From assembly GCA_000153445.1 (NCBI GenBank), contig CH672398.1, forward strand, positions 9,728-73,727: a DNA stretch of 64,000 nucleotides, in the 5' to 3' direction. How positions within the stretch are numbered: the stretch's first letter is position 1; every line of letters starts with the position of its first letter. The stretch comes from a gamma proteobacterium HTCC2207. Its GTDB lineage: Bacteria > Pseudomonadota > Gammaproteobacteria > Pseudomonadales > Porticoccaceae. Made by a program: the position numbers and the translations under genes. The notes below the pieces were generated by a model. The model was not told the DNA's origin. It did not search any database and saw only the letters and a list, made by a program, of their open reading frames with translations. This document shows, in pieces, positions 8,014-16,823 of this stretch.

Positions 8014-8331
8014 TTAATCCAGTTCTAGATGCAGGTTGCCATCTTCGGCGACACTGACAGGATAGGTTTTTAAAGGCACTCGGGTGAGCTCGCCCTTGGG
8101 CATTCCGGTGCGTAAATCAAAGCGAACACCATGCAGTGGGCATGCCAGATAGCAGTTTCTAATACGACCATTGGTGAGTTCTGCGCGCTGATGGGTGCAC
8201 TGATTATCCACGGCATAATAGTCCCCGTTGGCTTTGCAGATAAGAATATTCTTACCTTCGACTGTGACTGCTACGGTCTGATTGTCGGTGATATCGGTTG
8301 CGGGAATTAGGCTGTCTGCGGTGGTGGTCAT
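8014..8331 (-). CDS. Rieske-type [2Fe-2S] ferredoxin
   Basis: This 105-aa protein is a small soluble Rieske protein. Cluster ligands are Cys45-X-His47 (CTHQRAELTNG) and Cys64-X2-His67 (CPLHG), the standard two-Cys two-His pattern. Length and single domain match electron-transfer ferredoxins of class IIB/III aromatic-ring dioxygenases or the NirD-like group. It sits directly after the oxygenase alpha gene in the same operon and is the likely electron donor. A second ferredoxin of a different class is encoded at 17316. Confidence 0.9.
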   Translation of the reverse strand: MTTTADSLIPATDITDNQTVAVTVEGKNILICKANGDYYAVDNQCTHQRAELTNGRIRNCYLACPLHGVRFDLRTGMPKGELTRVPLKTYPVSVAEDGNLHLELD

Positions 8332-8402
8332 AGAGGTCTCGTCAATATAGGGCAGAGGAAAATGCCGGGCTCAGATAGTCTGATGCCCGGCAGCAAATGC
8401 CT

Positions 8403-9785
8403 TTAGGCATTGAGGTATTTGTCGATACTTTGGTGTAGGTGACGAATACGGCTCTCTTGATAGCTGGCAAGACTCACGGCGCCTTTTCTCGAGGCGATCA
8501 TGCCTTTCTGTACGGCGGCCATATTGCTGTCATCCTGATCAAATACTGGGCCTAGGCCGCCAATTTCTGGGGCTTCACTAAAGGCTTGATCGGGACGTAG
8601 AATATTCTTTTCCGCGGAGTCTGGGCGCTTGGTGCCTTTCTCATAACGGAGCAGGATCATGGTTTCGAAGATACAGCTGTTGTGGTCGTCACCATTGGGC
8701 AGGAAGCGATAGACAATATTGCCGTGATAGCCGGTCCATACCTGAGTGTTGGGGAACAACATATAGAGTATGGCGTCCTCCAGCTCTGACTTGGTGGCGT
8801 GATCCAGTGATTCACCGATAATTTCGCTAAACATTTCTCGATTGGTTTCGGCGACATAGGTCCTTGCGGTGATTCCCTCGGGCATCTCGTGGCCTTCGGC
8901 GCTGTCGGTGGCCATTCGTCCTGACAGCTCGAGAATATCGCGCATGGTTTCGGCTTCAGTTACATGTGGCAAATGCGGGCTGGGAATGCCCATTGGCGTG
9001 ACCGAGCGGCTGACATGGTCACCAAAGGTGTCGTACTGGGAGTTGGCATCGCCGGTAAAGGTCAAAATTTCGCTATGGGTTTCCAAGGTGTGGAAAGACT
9101 CCATAAAGGCTTCGGCACCGACTTTCCAGTTGCACTGGACTTCGCGCTGAACATGAGCGCCTTTGTAATAGTCATGCAGTGGGAAGCGGGAAAAGTGCTC
9201 GGGCAATGGACTCAGGTAGTCATCCAGTGGGATACAGTTCTCGTCGAAGTTGATAAAGATAAAGCCACCCCAGGTGCCTACTTTGACCTGTGGCAGGCTC
9301 ATATCTTTTTCGTCTAGATGGCTAAAGTCCCATTTGCAGGGGATGCCTTTAAACTCACCATTGATATCCCAGGTGGCACCGTGGAAGGGGCAGACAAATT
9401 CGTCGGCATGACCGTCGCAGTCGCGGAGAATGCGGCCGCGGTGTAAGCAGGAATTGATAAAGCCTTTAAATTCATTTTCTCCGGTGCGGGTGACAATAAT
9501 CGACTGGTCGATGATCTCATAAATATGGTGGTCACCGACTTCGGGAATATCTTCTTCGCGACAGGTCATCTGCCAGACTTTGGGCCAGAGTTTCTCTTTT
9601 TCTTTGTCGTGAAAGTCTCGGGAGATCCAGCGATCGACACTGATATCCTCGTCACCCATATAGGGGTTGGTGTCTTCGCGCAGGTAGGCCGGGACCTCAA
9701 TGGTTTCCTCATCAAGTAGATTTTGATAGCTAATACCTTCGCAGCGCTCTTCACCCTGCTGCTTTACTTTGATTAATTCGGACAT
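8403..9785 (-). CDS. Rieske ring-hydroxylating oxygenase, alpha subunit
   Basis: This 460-aa protein has an N-terminal Rieske domain with Cys113-X-His115 (CLHRG) and Cys132-X2-His135 (CPFHG), then a catalytic START-like domain with the mononuclear-iron motif at 229-237, ESFHTLETH, giving His232 and His237. The bridging carboxylate, three residues before the first His, is Glu229 rather than the usual Asp. A strong AGGAGAG precedes ATG 9785. No beta subunit gene is adjacent, as in alpha-only oxygenases. Downstream of the thiolase/DUF35 genes in the operon, it may act on a CoA-activated or free cyclic acid. The substrate is unknown. Confidence 0.92.
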   Translation of the reverse strand: MSELIKVKQQGEERCEGISYQNLLDEETIEVPAYLREDTNPYMGDEDISVDRWISRDFHDKEKEKLWPKVWQMTCREEDIPEVGDHHIYEIIDQSIIVTRTGENEFKGFINSCLHRGRILRDCDGHADEFVCPFHGATWDINGEFKGIPCKWDFSHLDEKDMSLPQVKVGTWGGFIFINFDENCIPLDDYLSPLPEHFSRFPLHDYYKGAHVQREVQCNWKVGAEAFMESFHTLETHSEILTFTGDANSQYDTFGDHVSRSVTPMGIPSPHLPHVTEAETMRDILELSGRMATDSAEGHEMPEGITARTYVAETNREMFSEIIGESLDHATKSELEDAILYMLFPNTQVWTGYHGNIVYRFLPNGDDHNSCIFETMILLRYEKGTKRPDSAEKNILRPDQAFSEAPEIGGLGPVFDQDDSNMAAVQKGMIASRKGAVSLASYQESRIRHLHQSIDKYLNA

Positions 9786-9811
9786 AGAGTCTCTCCTGCT
9801 TTTTATTGTAA

Positions 9812-10954
9812 TTATTTGGTAATGATATTGACGCCACTGAGGCCGGGGGCACCATAGACATGGGTATAGCCAACCTTGGGATTATTCGGTACCTGTCGTG
9901 CGCCGCCTTCACCGCGCAACTGTACGCAGACTTCATAGACTTGGCGCAGGCCTGATGCGCCCACGGGTTCGCCATTGGCGAGACAGCCGCCGTCTGTATT
10001 GATGGGCATTGAGCCATTAATACCGGTGGCGCCTTCGCGCAATAATTTTTCCTGTTCGCCGTGCTCACAGAAACCGTTCTCGGCCATATGGATAATTTCG
10101 GTGCCACTGTCGGTGTCTTGGAGCTGCATCACATCGATATCTTCGGGGCCGATTCCAGCCTGCTCAAAGGCGGCTTTGGAGGCGGTGACCGTTGAGGCGT
10201 CGGCCACATTCATAGCTTGGGAGGGGGCAAAGACTTCAAAGCTGCCGTAGTGGCGGGTGCGCACGGCGGCGGTCTTGAGATACAGCGGTTTGCTGCTGTA
10301 TAGATGGGCTTTGTCGGCATTGCAGATAATCAGTGCGGCGCCACCTTCGGCGGGGCTGCAGAACATATATTTGCGCAGCGGGTCGCTGATCATTGCGGAG
10401 TTGGCAATCTCTTCGTAGCTCAGTGCTTGCTGACGCCAGGCGGTGGGCGTCAGGGAGCCATTGGTAAAGGCTTTTTCTGAGACCCGAATCAATGATTCTT
10501 CAGTGATCCCATGATCGTGCATATAGCGCTGGGTTTTTAGGGCGAAGAACTGGGTGGTGAGCATCATGCCGGTCTCGCCATACCATTCGTCGATTCCCCA
10601 GTCTGCGGGTTTCGGGTTAAAGGCGCCGCGGGGGTGTTTGTCGAAACCGACTACAACACCGACATCGTATTCGCCAGATTTAATTGCGCTGTAAGCGGCG
10701 TGCAATGAGCTACCGCCGGTGGCACAGCCATTCCAGATATTAGTAAATTGCAGGCCAGTAAGACCCAGTTCGTTAACCAGTGCGTCGGCATTGCCAGCAT
10801 CTTGGCTGCCACCGTAGGCAAACTGCATATCTTTCCAGGAGAGTCCGGCGTCGGCCAATGCGTTACGCACTGCGGATGCGCCTTGCTGCATGCCTGAGAG
10901 GCCGGGTGAGCGACCAAAGCGATGAAGTCCTATACCGATAATTGCTACATCCAT
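9812..10954 (-). CDS. SCPx-type thiolase-like protein (lipid-transfer/aldolase family)
   Basis: This 380-aa protein has the thiolase fold of the sterol-carrier-protein X / nonspecific lipid-transfer type. The nucleophile region NGCATGG places Cys77 correctly. However, the segment that normally reads GHPxGATG here reads GEPVGASG, so the conserved His is Glu. The C-terminus shows GYTHVYGAPG. Relatives that pair with DUF35 proteins include aldolases of steroid side-chain degradation (Ltp2) and IpfD of ibuprofen degradation. It lies 3 bp after the DUF35 gene, with AAGGAGG as ribosome-binding site. C-C bond cleavage of an acyl-CoA is the likely role; thiolytic versus retro-aldol chemistry is open. 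Confidence 0.88.
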   Translation of the reverse strand: MDVAIIGIGLHRFGRSPGLSGMQQGASAVRNALADAGLSWKDMQFAYGGSQDAGNADALVNELGLTGLQFTNIWNGCATGGSSLHAAYSAIKSGEYDVGVVVGFDKHPRGAFNPKPADWGIDEWYGETGMMLTTQFFALKTQRYMHDHGITEESLIRVSEKAFTNGSLTPTAWRQQALSYEEIANSAMISDPLRKYMFCSPAEGGAALIICNADKAHLYSSKPLYLKTAAVRTRHYGSFEVFAPSQAMNVADASTVTASKAAFEQAGIGPEDIDVMQLQDTDSGTEIIHMAENGFCEHGEQEKLLREGATGINGSMPINTDGGCLANGEPVGASGLRQVYEVCVQLRGEGGARQVPNNPKVGYTHVYGAPGLSGVNIITK

Positions 10955-10957
10955 GAT

Positions 10958-11398
10958 CTATGCCTCCTTCACTGGGCTAAAACGAAACGTCATTATTTGG
11001 TCGCCGCTGCCGTCAGTGCCATCAGTGCGAAAGGGAATAATATCCAGCTTCATGGGCATACCAATCTGTAAATCTTCTGGCTTATTGGGCAGCAGGCGCG
11101 ATTCGACACGAACGCCGCCGGGCATTTCCACATAGCCAACGCCGTAGGGCTGAAAGGTCTCTGCTGTCTCATCGCTTTTGTAAGGGGCCTTGGGCATAAA
11201 GGTCTGAATGGTCCAGCTCCACAATATGCCCTGATCACCCAATTCAACAATCGTGGTTTCGCGAGAGCCACAGTTGCGGCAGTCTGGCTGGGCCGGAAAA
11301 GCGGTTTCTGCACAGTTGACGCAGCGGCTACCTAATAGCTGGGGCTTGGCGGAAGGCCAGGTAAATAGGCCTTCATGGATGGGGACTTGGTTGCTCAT
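10958..11398 (-). CDS. DUF35 OB-fold protein with zinc ribbon
   Basis: This 146-aa protein has an N-terminal rubredoxin-like zinc ribbon (Cys26, Cys29, Cys40, Cys43: CVNCAETAF...CRNCG) followed by an OB-fold (ILWSWTIQTFMPKAPY, YGVGYVEMPGGVRVESRL). DUF35 proteins act as obligate partners of SCPx-type thiolases and aldolases (for example ChsH2 with Ltp2, or IpfE with IpfD). The gene directly precedes the thiolase-like gene with a 3-bp gap, so a complex between the two products is strongly suggested by known partners. Confidence 0.92.
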   Translation of the reverse strand: MSNQVPIHEGLFTWPSAKPQLLGSRCVNCAETAFPAQPDCRNCGSRETTIVELGDQGILWSWTIQTFMPKAPYKSDETAETFQPYGVGYVEMPGGVRVESRLLPNKPEDLQIGMPMKLDIIPFRTDGTDGSGDQIMTFRFSPVKEA

Positions 11399-11435
11399 AA
11401 TTACACTCTATTGGTGACCAGCTGTTGATGTATCG

Positions 11436-12833
11436 CTATTGATGAAGAGCTATGCCCAGACTGTCCAAGACAGACTCATGCATACTTTCGGAGACCGTGG
11501 GGTGGGCAAAAATACTCTGGGCCAACTCGTGCTCTGTAGCTTCAAGTTGCTGAGCTATGCCAAAACCCTGAATCTGTTCGGTGACCTCTGGGCCGATCAT
11601 ATGGGCCCCAAGCAACTCACCTGACTGCTCGTCAAAGACGGTTTTTACCAGCCCCTCAGCTTCATTGATGGCCAGCGCTTTGCCATTGGCATTAAGGTTA
11701 AAACGGCCAATGCGAGTACTGTGTCCGGCGGCTTTGGCCTGGGCTTCGGTGAGGCCGACACTGGCAATCTGTGGGCGGCAATAGGTGCAGCCTGGCACCT
11801 GATCTTTATTCAGTGGTTTAACAGCGTCAACACCGGCAATTTTTTCTACGCAGATAACGGCTTCATGGCTAGCTTTATGGGCCAGCCAAGGTGGGCCGGC
11901 AACGTCGCCTATGGCATATAAGCCGGCGAGATTGGTTTTGCCAAAGCCGTCGGCTTGCAAAAAGCCTTTTTCGGTTTCAACCTTTAAGGGTTCAAGGCCG
12001 AGATTTTCAATATTGCCGGTAATGCCCACCGCGAGAATCACCTGATCAAACTCTAGGTGCTGCTCGCCATTGGGGCCGCTTATGAGGGCAACTGTGTCTG
12101 CGCCGGAGCTATCCAAAGACTGGACAATACTGTTGGTTAAAATCTTAATGCCGCGCTGGACAAAGGCTTTTTCAGCCAGGGCGGAAATATCAGCATCTTC
12201 TGCGGGCGTAATACGCTGTTCCGCTTCAACCAGCGTGACATCGCTGCCGAGATCATTGTAGAGACTGGCAAATTCAACGCCGATGGCGCCGGCACCAATC
12301 ACCAGCAACTTGCTTGGCAGGGCGGTGGGGGTCATGGCTTCACGAGCACCCCAGACGCGCTCGCCATCGATTTCAATACTCGGCAAATTGCGCGCCCGTG
12401 CACCGGTGGCGAGAATAATATGAGTGGCTTTAAACTGTGTGACCTTACCGTCCTGTTCCACATCTAACAGGCACTTGTCAGCCAGACTGGCGGTACCATC
12501 GATTACGGTGATGCCATTCTTTTGCATGAGATAGGCAACACCCTGGCTAAGTTTGCTGGCCACTGAGCGGCTGTGCTGCACTAGCTTTTTGATATCAAAG
12601 CTAAGGTTGTCGACTGTGAAACCGAAGTGCTCTGCCTCTTTTAAAGTATGGGCAATATCGGCGCCCCGCAGCAGTGCCTTGGTGGGGATGCAGCCCCAGT
12701 TTAGGCACACGCCACCGAGGTGCTGTTTCTCCACTAGGGCAGTTTTGAAGCCCAGCTGTGCGGCGCGAATGGCTGCCACATAGCCGCCGGGGCCGCCACC
12801 TACGACCATTAGATCAAATTGTTGCGTAGTCAC
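11436..12833 (-). CDS. lpdA: Dihydrolipoyl dehydrogenase (E3)
   Basis: This 465-aa class I flavoprotein disulfide reductase reoxidises dihydrolipoamide on E2 with NAD+. The FAD loop is GGGPGG at 12-17 and the redox disulfide Cys43/Cys48 lies in GGVCLNWGCIPTKAL. The second nucleotide motif is VIGAGAIGVEFASLY, and the C-terminal active-site motif is AHPTVSESMHE. Translation starts at GTG 12833, with GGAG upstream. It directly follows the E2 gene (15 bp), so it is the dedicated E3 of this complex rather than the housekeeping copy. Confidence 0.95.
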   Translation of the reverse strand: MTTQQFDLMVVGGGPGGYVAAIRAAQLGFKTALVEKQHLGGVCLNWGCIPTKALLRGADIAHTLKEAEHFGFTVDNLSFDIKKLVQHSRSVASKLSQGVAYLMQKNGITVIDGTASLADKCLLDVEQDGKVTQFKATHIILATGARARNLPSIEIDGERVWGAREAMTPTALPSKLLVIGAGAIGVEFASLYNDLGSDVTLVEAEQRITPAEDADISALAEKAFVQRGIKILTNSIVQSLDSSGADTVALISGPNGEQHLEFDQVILAVGITGNIENLGLEPLKVETEKGFLQADGFGKTNLAGLYAIGDVAGPPWLAHKASHEAVICVEKIAGVDAVKPLNKDQVPGCTYCRPQIASVGLTEAQAKAAGHSTRIGRFNLNANGKALAINEAEGLVKTVFDEQSGELLGAHMIGPEVTEQIQGFGIAQQLEATEHELAQSIFAHPTVSESMHESVLDSLGIALHQ

Positions 12834-12848
12834 TTTGTCGTTACTCCA

Positions 12849-14339
12849 TTAACCCAGCATGGTGGCTGGCTGCTCTAAATAACCCTTGAGAACAGACATA
12901 AATTGCGCCGCGACAGCACCATCAATAATGCGATGATCGCTGGATAGGGTCAGGCTCATCACCGTTGCCACCGCCAACTCTCCGTCTTTTACCACTGGGC
13001 GTTGTTCGCCAGCACCGACGGCCAAAATGGCACCCTGAGGCGGGTTGATAATGGCGTCAAACTGCTTGATCCCATACATGCCAAGATTGGATATACAGAA
13101 GCTGCCACCCTGAAACTCTTCAGGCTTAAGCCGACCGAGTTTGGCTCGAGTAGCCAAATCGCGAGTGGTATTGGAGATCTCCACCAGACCTTTGTGATTG
13201 GCGTCGCTAACAATCGGAGTGATCAAGCCGTCGTCTATGGCCACGGCCACTGAGATATCGGCATTGCTAAAATAGCTCAGTTGCTCGCCATCGAATTGCA
13301 CATTCAGTGCTGGCACTTTTATCAGTGCACTGGCGCAGGCTTTAACAATAAAGTCATTGACCGAGACTTTGGCGTCAGTGTTGCTGCTATTAATCTGCTT
13401 GCGCACGGCGAGCAGGGCATCGATTTCGGCGTCTATATGGACACGGAAGTGCGGAGCAGTTTGTTTCGATGCCTGTAGTCGTGCAGCAATGGTTTTGCGC
13501 ATGCCGCTGATCGGTTGAGATGCAACGGTATTGCTACTCACTGTTGTGTTGCTATCCGTCTGGGTTGGTATTTTATTTTTAAGTGCGGCAACGGCTTCGA
13601 CATCCGCTTTACAGACCCGACCACGATCGCCACTGACACGACATTCGAGCAGGTTAATACCCAGCTGAGTGGCTATGCGACGGGCAACTGGTGTGGCTTT
13701 AACGTTACTGTCATCGCCGTAGCGAACGGCACTTGAGGCGCTACGGTTATTGCCGATTAATTGACCGCCGGCGGCTACTACCGCGGCTTCGAGATCCCGT
13801 TTGGAAACCCGATCATGACGGCCAGTTCCGGTTATATTATTAAGATTGACGCCATATTCGGCGGCCAGTCGACGCGCCACTGGTGATGCGGCAACCAGAC
13901 TGTCATCTTCACCCTCAGCGAGTTTGCTGAGGCCACTGGCGGCCTGTGGAATAGTGGCAGGAGCAGGAGCAGGTGCAGGTGCAGTTTCTACTGCTGCGGC
14001 TACTGGAGCTGAAGCTTCAGTGACAGCCTTTGGTTCAGCTGCTGCACTGCTATTGCTGTTAATAAACGCCTGAATATCCGCATCGCTAGTCTCTGCACTG
14101 GCTATAACACCCAGCAGAGCACCGACTGCATGGGTTTCACCCGTTGCACCCAGTATGGCTCTGAGAATTCCGCTATCTGTTGCGGTGACTGTATTAATGA
14201 TTTTGCTGGTTTCTATATCGACTAAATCATCCCCAGCATTGACCTCATCACCGACGGCGAAATACCAAGCATTGATATCACCTTCAGACATTTCCATGCC
14301 CCACTTGGGCATATTGATCGGCTTGATTTCATTTGTCAT
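12849..14339 (-). CDS. Dihydrolipoamide acyltransferase (E2) with two E3-binding domains
   Basis: This 496-aa E2 component starts with one lipoyl domain (about 1-80, lipoyl-lysine Lys46 in ETSKI). An Ala/Pro linker follows, then two consecutive peripheral subunit-binding domains: ASPVARRLAAEYGVNL...GRHDRVSKRDL (about 151-186) and ATPVARRIATQLGINL...RGRVCKADV (about 215-250). The C-terminal catalytic domain has the active-site DHRIIDG (His469). E2 chains normally have one such binding domain. It fits the acetoin or branched-chain 2-oxoacid dehydrogenase class; the acyl group transferred is not known. Confidence 0.93.
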   Translation of the reverse strand: MTNEIKPINMPKWGMEMSEGDINAWYFAVGDEVNAGDDLVDIETSKIINTVTATDSGILRAILGATGETHAVGALLGVIASAETSDADIQAFINSNSSAAAEPKAVTEASAPVAAAVETAPAPAPAPATIPQAASGLSKLAEGEDDSLVAASPVARRLAAEYGVNLNNITGTGRHDRVSKRDLEAAVVAAGGQLIGNNRSASSAVRYGDDSNVKATPVARRIATQLGINLLECRVSGDRGRVCKADVEAVAALKNKIPTQTDSNTTVSSNTVASQPISGMRKTIAARLQASKQTAPHFRVHIDAEIDALLAVRKQINSSNTDAKVSVNDFIVKACASALIKVPALNVQFDGEQLSYFSNADISVAVAIDDGLITPIVSDANHKGLVEISNTTRDLATRAKLGRLKPEEFQGGSFCISNLGMYGIKQFDAIINPPQGAILAVGAGEQRPVVKDGELAVATVMSLTLSSDHRIIDGAVAAQFMSVLKGYLEQPATMLG

Positions 14340-14341
14340 GA

Positions 14342-15403
14342 CTATGCTCCCGATGGGCCCGCGGCCAGTACTTCCCGAACGGCGACCATCAGCTTCTCTG
14401 CGTTGGGCAGGTAAGCATCTTCCAGTTCTGGGGCGAATGGCACTGGTGTGTGAGGTGCCGTAACGGTGCGAATCGGTGCTTTAAGACTGTAGAAGCCGTG
14501 CTCGGCAACTATGCCAGCAATATCTGTGGCCAGGCCGCAGCGTGGATTACCTTCATCGATAATTACCAGGCGACCGGTGACTTCTACACTTTCAAGAATG
14601 GCTTCGTGATCCAGTGGCGATACCGTGCGGGGGTCGATAACATCACAGCTAATACCTTCTTTAGCCAGAATGTCGGCGACGGTAATGGCATGGGTGACCA
14701 TATTGGATATGGCGACGATGGTGACGTCGGAACCCTGACGGGGAAACGCCGCTTCACCAAAGGGAATGGCATATTGCTCGTCTGGCACTTCACAGGCAAT
14801 GTCGTACATGACCTTGTGCTCGAGGAAGATAACCGGATCATCATCGCGAATCGCCTGCACCATAAGGCCTTTGGCATCATAGGCATTGGCGGGCATCACC
14901 ACTTTAAGACCGGCGATATGGGTAACAATAGAGTGCAGCATACTGGAGTGCTGGGCACCGGCGCGCCAACCGCCACCGACGGTGCCGCGAATAACCATTG
15001 GTGTTTTTGACTTGCCGCCAAACATATAGCGAAACTTGGCTGCCTGGTTAAAGATCTGGTCGAAGGAGACGCCGATAAAGTCGAAGAACATCAGTTCAGC
15101 AACTGGGCGCAGGCCATTGTTGGCGGCACCAGCGGCGGCACCAATAATGGCAGCTTCACTGATGGGCGTGTCGATAACACGCTCGCGTCCAAACTCAGGC
15201 ATTAAGCCTTTGGTAACACCAAAGACACCGCCGTAGGCGTCATCTTCACCTTCACAGCCAGCACCACCAGAGACTTCTTCTCCGAGAACAATAACCGTGG
15301 GATCGCGGCGCATCTCTTCGCGCAGTGCATCATTAATCGCTTCGCGGATTGTCTTAAGGGAAGTTTTGCCGCCAATAGCGGGATTATTAGAATGATTGGT
15401 CAT
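14342..15403 (-). CDS. 2-oxoacid (acetoin-type) dehydrogenase E1 beta subunit
   Basis: This 353-aa transketolase-like subunit has LKTIREAINDALREEMRRDP at the N-terminus, GEEVSGGAGCEGEDDAYGG, DTPISEAAIIGAA and the C-terminal RTVTAPHTPVPFAPELEDAY, typical of AcoB/BkdB/PdhB. With the alpha subunit it forms the thiamine-diphosphate decarboxylase. ATG 15403, preceded by AAGGATACTGAA, was chosen over ATG 15433, which would overlap the alpha gene. The insert around CEGEDDAYGG is common in acetoin-type complexes. The alpha gene ends 10 bp upstream. Confidence 0.92.
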   Translation of the reverse strand: MTNHSNNPAIGGKTSLKTIREAINDALREEMRRDPTVIVLGEEVSGGAGCEGEDDAYGGVFGVTKGLMPEFGRERVIDTPISEAAIIGAAAGAANNGLRPVAELMFFDFIGVSFDQIFNQAAKFRYMFGGKSKTPMVIRGTVGGGWRAGAQHSSMLHSIVTHIAGLKVVMPANAYDAKGLMVQAIRDDDPVIFLEHKVMYDIACEVPDEQYAIPFGEAAFPRQGSDVTIVAISNMVTHAITVADILAKEGISCDVIDPRTVSPLDHEAILESVEVTGRLVIIDEGNPRCGLATDIAGIVAEHGFYSLKAPIRTVTAPHTPVPFAPELEDAYLPNAEKLMVAVREVLAAGPSGA

Positions 15404-15413
15404 TTCAGTATCC

Positions 15414-16385
15414 TTAGTATGAGCAGTAGACATCGGACATAAGGTCCGTGGCGGGGTCTGGGTGCGGTGCCGCTAGGGCATTGACAACAGCGGTTTCAAT
15501 TTCAACCATTACCTCTTTGTCGATGGCGTTCATGGCTGCAGCTTTTAGCCAGCCTTCAGCAATCACTCGCTCACGGAATATTTTTATGCAGTCTTGATTC
15601 TTGCGCGCGTTCTTAACTTCATCTTTTGGACGATAGAGCTGTGGGTCACCGATAAAGTGGCCATCGAAGCGTACACACATGGCTTCGATAGCGGTGGGGC
15701 CGTCGCCATTTCTGGCACGCTCTGTGGCAATCTTGAGTGCTTCATAAGTGGCAAAGAAATCGAGACCATCAATGCACTCGGCAGGCATGCCAAAGCCAGC
15801 ATTACGCTCGGTTAGACTATTGGAGCCGACGGCGTAATTGGCCGCGGTGCCCTCAGCGTAGCCATTGTTTTCGTAGACAAAGACATGGGGTAATTTCAAT
15901 ACCACGGCCATATTCATGGCTTCAAAAACGGTGCCTTGGTTGGCGCTGCCGTCACCATTAAAGGACAGTGCGACATTTTTGGTGCCTAGGGTTTTGGCGG
16001 CTAGGGCTGCGCCATTCACCAGTGGTGGCCCACCGCCAACGATGGCGTTGGCACCGAGCATGCCTTTGTCGATATCGGCAATGTGCATAGAGCCGCCTTT
16101 GCCTTTGCAGAGTCCAGTGGATCGACCCATAATTTCTTTCATCATGCCGCCAACGTCACAGCCTTTGGCGATACAGTGGCCGTGCCCGCGGTGGGTACTG
16201 CCAATAATGTCTTTGTCACTCAGGTCGATACAGGCAGCGACTGCAATCGCTTCTTGACCGTTGGAAACGTGGGTAAAACCGGGGACGTTCCCCCCTTCAA
16301 ATTCTTTGACGCAGCGCTCTTCAAACTCGCGGATGGTCTTCATCGTGCGGTAAGCTGAGAGCAGAAATTCGGTGCTGTATGGCAT
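15414..16385 (-). CDS. 2-oxoacid (acetoin-type) dehydrogenase E1 alpha subunit
   Basis: This 323-aa subunit carries the thiamine-diphosphate motif from Gly144-Asp145-Gly146 (GDGSANQG) to Asn173-Asn174 (YENN). STHRGHGHCIAKG and GRSTGLCKGKGGSMH are typical of AcoA/PdhA of the acetoin group. The cognate E1beta, E2 and E3 follow directly. ATG 16385 has AAGGGGC upstream. This is the first gene of the long minus-strand operon that also encodes the thiolase-like protein and the Rieske oxygenase, so the complex probably oxidises a 2-oxoacid or acetoin-like product of that pathway rather than serving central metabolism. Confidence 0.93.
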   Translation of the reverse strand: MPYSTEFLLSAYRTMKTIREFEERCVKEFEGGNVPGFTHVSNGQEAIAVAACIDLSDKDIIGSTHRGHGHCIAKGCDVGGMMKEIMGRSTGLCKGKGGSMHIADIDKGMLGANAIVGGGPPLVNGAALAAKTLGTKNVALSFNGDGSANQGTVFEAMNMAVVLKLPHVFVYENNGYAEGTAANYAVGSNSLTERNAGFGMPAECIDGLDFFATYEALKIATERARNGDGPTAIEAMCVRFDGHFIGDPQLYRPKDEVKNARKNQDCIKIFRERVIAEGWLKAAAMNAIDKEVMVEIETAVVNALAAPHPDPATDLMSDVYCSY

Positions 16386-16450
16386 AGAGATGCCCCTTTT
16401 TTATGATTAGTATTAGGCTTAAGAAACTATACCGCGTCTGTTTAAAAAAA

Positions 16451-16470
16451 ACAAACAAGATGGATGGTTT
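16451..16470. promoter_or_regulatory. Candidate operator, site 2
   Basis: ACAAACAAGATGGATGGTTT upstream of the E1alpha operon aligns closely with the minus-strand reading of site 1 (ACAAACATGTTTGATGGTTT; 17 of 20 positions by eye), including the A-rich left and T-rich right flank. The shared string in two unrelated promoter regions supports co-regulation. The binding protein is unknown. Confidence 0.45.
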
Positions 16471-16635
16471 TGTGGGTGGTTTTTATTATTTTGCTTTCTG
16501 TGCCTTTTGGTCGGGAAGTGGCATCCTGATGGGGCAGGTTGATTAGGGTTGTGGCTGCTGGTTTTTGAGATCTCTCACGTGCGTTCGAGATGACAGGCTG
16601 GGGGTTGAGATTACAGATTGCGGGCGTTTAAGGTC

Positions 16636-16704
16636 ACAGGTTGAGCGTTTGGGGTGATATACAACAATGTCATCCCGACAGAGCGCAGCGACGAGGGATC
16701 TCAA
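16636..16704 (+). repeat. Left 69-bp inverted repeat of the GIY-YIG element
   Basis: From ACAGGTTGAGCGTTTGGGGT to GACGAGGGATCTCAA it is the exact reverse complement of 17105-17173 as read by eye. Its 3' half is the A-type terminus of the dispersed repeat family. Confidence 0.9.
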
Positions 16705-16823
16705 GGCTAGTTACTACTCCTTACTGAGCATACATTTCCCAGCCTGTCACCAAAACGTGAATCCATACAATCACGCGACTGAAGACAGCAATAGAATAAT
16801 CTTGATCTTATTAACAGCAGCGA

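Larger units (their letters stand above)
16386..16823. other. 438-bp gene-free region: promoter, operator and left half of a repeat element
   Basis: The first 80 bp hold the promoter of the minus-strand E1alpha operon with a candidate operator at 16451-16470. From 16566 to 16704 the sequence is repeat DNA belonging to the GIY-YIG element. The remaining 119 bp (16705-16823) are the leader of the GIY-YIG gene, with no clear ribosome-binding site. No other gene is supported. Confidence 0.7.

Noticed and set aside
14450-15010. 186-aa plus-strand frame
   Set aside because: Antisense to the E1beta gene, with no family features; a codon-bias shadow.
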